Below, piece by piece: positions 5,667 through 7,612 of a stretch of 7,612 nt of DNA. The notes beneath the pieces were generated by a model. That model did no database searches. It worked only from the letters and a program-made list of their open reading frames with translations, and was not told the DNA's origin. The position numbers were made by a program, and so were the translations under genes. Every line of letters begins with the position of its first letter. Positions within the stretch are counted from its first letter, which is position 1. This DNA comes from Streptomyces sp. Lineage in GTDB: Bacteria > Actinomycetota > Actinomycetes > Streptomycetales > Streptomycetaceae. Where the stretch lies: positions 7,956-15,567 of the forward strand of contig DOWQ01000358.1 of the NCBI GenBank assembly GCA_003519485.1, in the 5' to 3' direction.

Positions 5667-7612
5667 GGTGTTCTCCTTGCTCGTGCCGTCCAGCTCAGGG
5701 CGGCGGCCCTGGCGAGGTGCAGGTGCGTGATCTCTTCCGGCAGGCCGGGCCCGCACATGCGTACGTGGTGCAGGTGCAGCAGGTCAGGAAGTAGATCGCC
5801 GGGATCTTCGTTCGCCTCCGTGAGTACGTGGGCGTAGTCGGCCAGTGCTGTCCGCCGCGCGGACCAGGTCGCGGTGGTCTGCTCGTCCAAGCCGGCGGGG
5901 TGCGTGTGCACAAGGTCGACGGCTTGGCGGTAGACGGCGCGGGGCGGCGGGGCCGGCGGGGTGCGGGTGTGCTCGATGAGCCAGTGCATCGCCGTGGCCT
6001 GGTCGCCGAGCAGGCCGGTGGCGATGTCCACCATGCTCGCGGCGGTCATCGCGCGGGCGTCCGGTGCCTTCTTCGTTCCTGCGGCCGTGAGCTGGGCGAG
6101 CGCGGCGGCGGAATCGGCGGCGAAGTACGCCTCGGCCGTATCGAGGGCCGCGGGACCGCCGAACCGCACGGTCTCCGGGCGGTACGTCTCCACGCTGGTG
6201 TGGGTGATCAGATCGCGGCGGCGAAGCTGTTCGGTCCATGCGCCGATGTACTCGAAGGCCGTGCCAAGGGTGCCGGGTGCGCAAGTCAAGCGAAGGCGGA
6301 GATGGTCGTCGGGGTCGGGGTAGCGGATGAACCAGCAGCGTGGGTCGCCCAAGTCGCTGAGCAGCGTCGGCAGGTGCCGGGTCAGGATGGGATCTTGCCG
6401 TTCGCGGCGTCCGTAAAGCTGAAGGTAGAGGCGGTTCCCGCTGCCGGGGAGGTGTCCGTGCTCGCGGGTGACGACGTGGGGCGTCGTTCGCACAGGGGCC
6501 CGGTTCTGGTCTGCGGCCAAGGGGATCACAGCTTCGTGGGCACGGCCCCCTGTCCAGCCCAGGTCTTCGGGGCGGGGGGCGGGGTGCAAAGTCGCCGTGC
6601 CGTCGCGGTCGAAGTGAGCGCGCAACAGGGCCCGATGGGAGTTCTCCGTAAGGTCCAGGGCGAGACTCTGGTCTGCTTCGCTCAGGTACACCCGCTCGGG
6701 AAGGCGGACGTCGCGGCACCACCGGGTCAGGGCCTCATCCCACTGCGGCCACGGCGCCGACCCGGCGGGCAGGTCGTCGAGGGTGAGGCGCCAGCGGGCA
6801 GGGGAAAGAATCGTACGGCCGTATCGCAACGCGGGCAGAAACGGCAGGTTCGAGGCGGCGGTGCCCCACAGGAAACCGGTGCAGGGGACTGCCAGCGCCA
6901 CGGGCACCTCGGCCAGGAACCGGGTGAGCGGATGAGAGTGCAGGCCCAGGTCCACGGCGTTGAGCAGCAGGGTGTGCACCGGACGGCGTCGGGACAGTGA
7001 GACGAGATGGAGCTGCTTGGTGTCGGCGGTGACGGCCAGGTCCGTGACGGGAATGAGGGGGGTGTCAGGGCTCTGGTACTCGCCCAGCGAGATCACGAAG
7101 TCAGTCACCCGTGGTGCTCGCGCGACGTTCTGAGCACGCGCGGACAGCGGAGTGGCGCTGATCTGTGCGACGAGCGCGCCGCGGTGCACTGCGGGAAGCC
7201 CGGCGTACACGTCAGACATGCGACGGCGGTCCTCGGAGGGGAGCCGGTTCAGGAAGCGGCCGGTGGTCGCTCCGGCCGACCGTGCCACTCCCATGACGTG
7301 CAGGGTGAACTCGCCGCGCTGTAGCGCGGAGACGTCCTCGGCGTCGATGCGTACGGTCAACTCGGTGCTGGGCTGGACGGGACGGCCGGGATCGCTAATG
7401 GCCAGGTCCTCCAACGCGGCGTCATCGAGCGCGACCTCGATGCGGCCCTGCGCGGCGGCAGCCTGGGCGAGCTTGATGAGGCGGCCGTCCCGATCGGGCA
7501 GCGGCGAGGACGCCGGCCTGATCGTGGCCCCGAGGTAGCCGGGCGGGTATCCGAGGGCGTCGACGGCGTCCAGGACGGGGACGACCGCACGCGGCCCGTA
7601 CCGGTCGAGGAA
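5663..7612 (-). CDS. lanB: Class I lanthipeptide dehydratase LanB, 5' end outside window
   Basis: Cytoplasmic enzyme that activates Ser/Thr of a lanthipeptide precursor with glutamate from Glu-tRNA and then eliminates glutamate to leave dehydroalanine/dehydrobutyrine. The frame is open to the window edge: 649 residues are visible, beginning FLDRYGPRAVVPVLDAV, which resembles the F-x-x-x-YG...VP segment inside LanB glutamylation domains. A TTG at 7414 is therefore not the start, and about 300 N-terminal residues should lie upstream. Visible residues 1 to about 375 are the rest of the glutamylation domain; about 390-649 are the SpaB_C elimination domain. The elimination domain has WFIRY, then HLRLRL (Arg 439/441), YRPETVRFGG (Glu480, Arg483) and LLHLHHVR (His613). 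These match the residues recalled for NisB elimination (R784/R786, E823/R826, H961). The Asn of the usual HMHxNR motif is Val here. The stop overlaps the lanC start (GTGA), so the two are translationally coupled. The identification is firm; the substrate is unknown. Confidence 0.96.
   Translation of the reverse strand, partial: FLDRYGPRAVVPVLDAVDALGYPPGYLGATIRPASSPLPDRDGRLIKLAQAAAAQGRIEVALDDAALEDLAISDPGRPVQPSTELTVRIDAEDVSALQRGEFTLHVMGVARSAGATTGRFLNRLPSEDRRRMSDVYAGLPAVHRGALVAQISATPLSARAQNVARAPRVTDFVISLGEYQSPDTPLIPVTDLAVTADTKQLHLVSLSRRRPVHTLLLNAVDLGLHSHPLTRFLAEVPVALAVPCTGFLWGTAASNLPFLPALRYGRTILSPARWRLTLDDLPAGSAPWPQWDEALTRWCRDVRLPERVYLSEADQSLALDLTENSHRALLRAHFDRDGTATLHPAPRPEDLGWTGGRAHEAVIPLAADQNRAPVRTTPHVVTREHGHLPGSGNRLYLQLYGRRERQDPILTRHLPTLLSDLGDPRCWFIRYPDPDDHLRLRLTCAPGTLGTAFEYIGAWTEQLRRRDLITHTSVETYRPETVRFGGPAALDTAEAYFAADSAAALAQLTAAGTKKAPDARAMTAASMVDIATGLLGDQATAMHWLIEHTRTPPAPPPRAVYRQAVDLVHTHPAGLDEQTTATWSARRTALADYAHVLTEANEDPGDLLPDLLHLHHVRMCGPGLPEEITHLHLARAAALSWTARARRTP
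5673..5678 (-). promoter_or_regulatory. Ribosome binding site of lanC
   Basis: AAGGAG on the minus strand lies 6 nt before the GTG at 5666, inside the last codons of lanB. It decides the lanC start against upstream in-frame candidates, which would add 30 residues of Arg/Pro-rich sequence unlike LanC N-termini. Confidence 0.8.

Noticed and set aside
5828..7000. Plus-strand open frame of 390 aa over lanB
   Set aside because: Antisense to conserved LanB elimination-domain motifs; composition is that of a shadow frame.
7357..7414. TTG at 7414 as the LanB start
   Set aside because: The same frame continues upstream to the window edge with recognisable LanB sequence (FLDRYGPRAVVPVLD), so the gene is cut by the edge rather than starting here.

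Overview
The window looks like a piece of a Streptomyces-type (high-GC actinomycete) chromosome. GC is high throughout, coding frames prefer G or C at the third codon position, GTG starts are used, and the Shine-Dalgarno sequences are strong GGAGG/AAGGAG types. Every gene I can support lies on the minus strand, so transcription runs from position 7612 towards position 1. By eye I found no in-frame TTA codon, so nothing visible points to bldA control of translation.

The window is the core of a class I lanthipeptide (lantibiotic-like RiPP) biosynthetic locus. In order of transcription it holds: (1) 7612-5663, the C-terminal two thirds of a full-length LanB Ser/Thr dehydratase, cut by the window edge; (2) 5666-4422, a LanC cyclase whose GTG start overlaps the LanB stop (GTGA); (3) 4402-3572, a stand-alone protein of the 'thiopeptide-type bacteriocin biosynthesis' family, related to the LanB elimination domain but lacking some catalytic residues of that domain; (4) 3588-2467, a soluble TPR-like helical-repeat protein of unknown function; (5) 2467-2225, a tentative 80-aa product with a CxxCxGxG zinc-knuckle-like motif, joined to gene 4 by TGATG; (6) 2115-226, an exporter with fused ABC membrane and ATPase domains, without a C39 peptidase domain. 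The only sizeable non-coding gaps are 2116-2224, with small inverted repeats, and 1-225, with a possible terminator.

Inferred pathway: LanB uses Glu-tRNA to glutamylate Ser/Thr of a precursor peptide and eliminates glutamate to give Dha/Dhb. LanC, holding zinc through Cys288/Cys337/His338, adds Cys thiols to form (methyl)lanthionine. The ABC protein exports the peptide. The stand-alone elimination-like protein and the TPR protein are the unexplained parts and probably add a step or a recognition function. The precursor gene (lanA), the LanB N-terminus, a leader protease, immunity genes and a regulator are not in the window. The precursor most likely lies just upstream, beyond position 7612. 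I saw no tRNA, rRNA, CRISPR, insertion sequence or phage feature.
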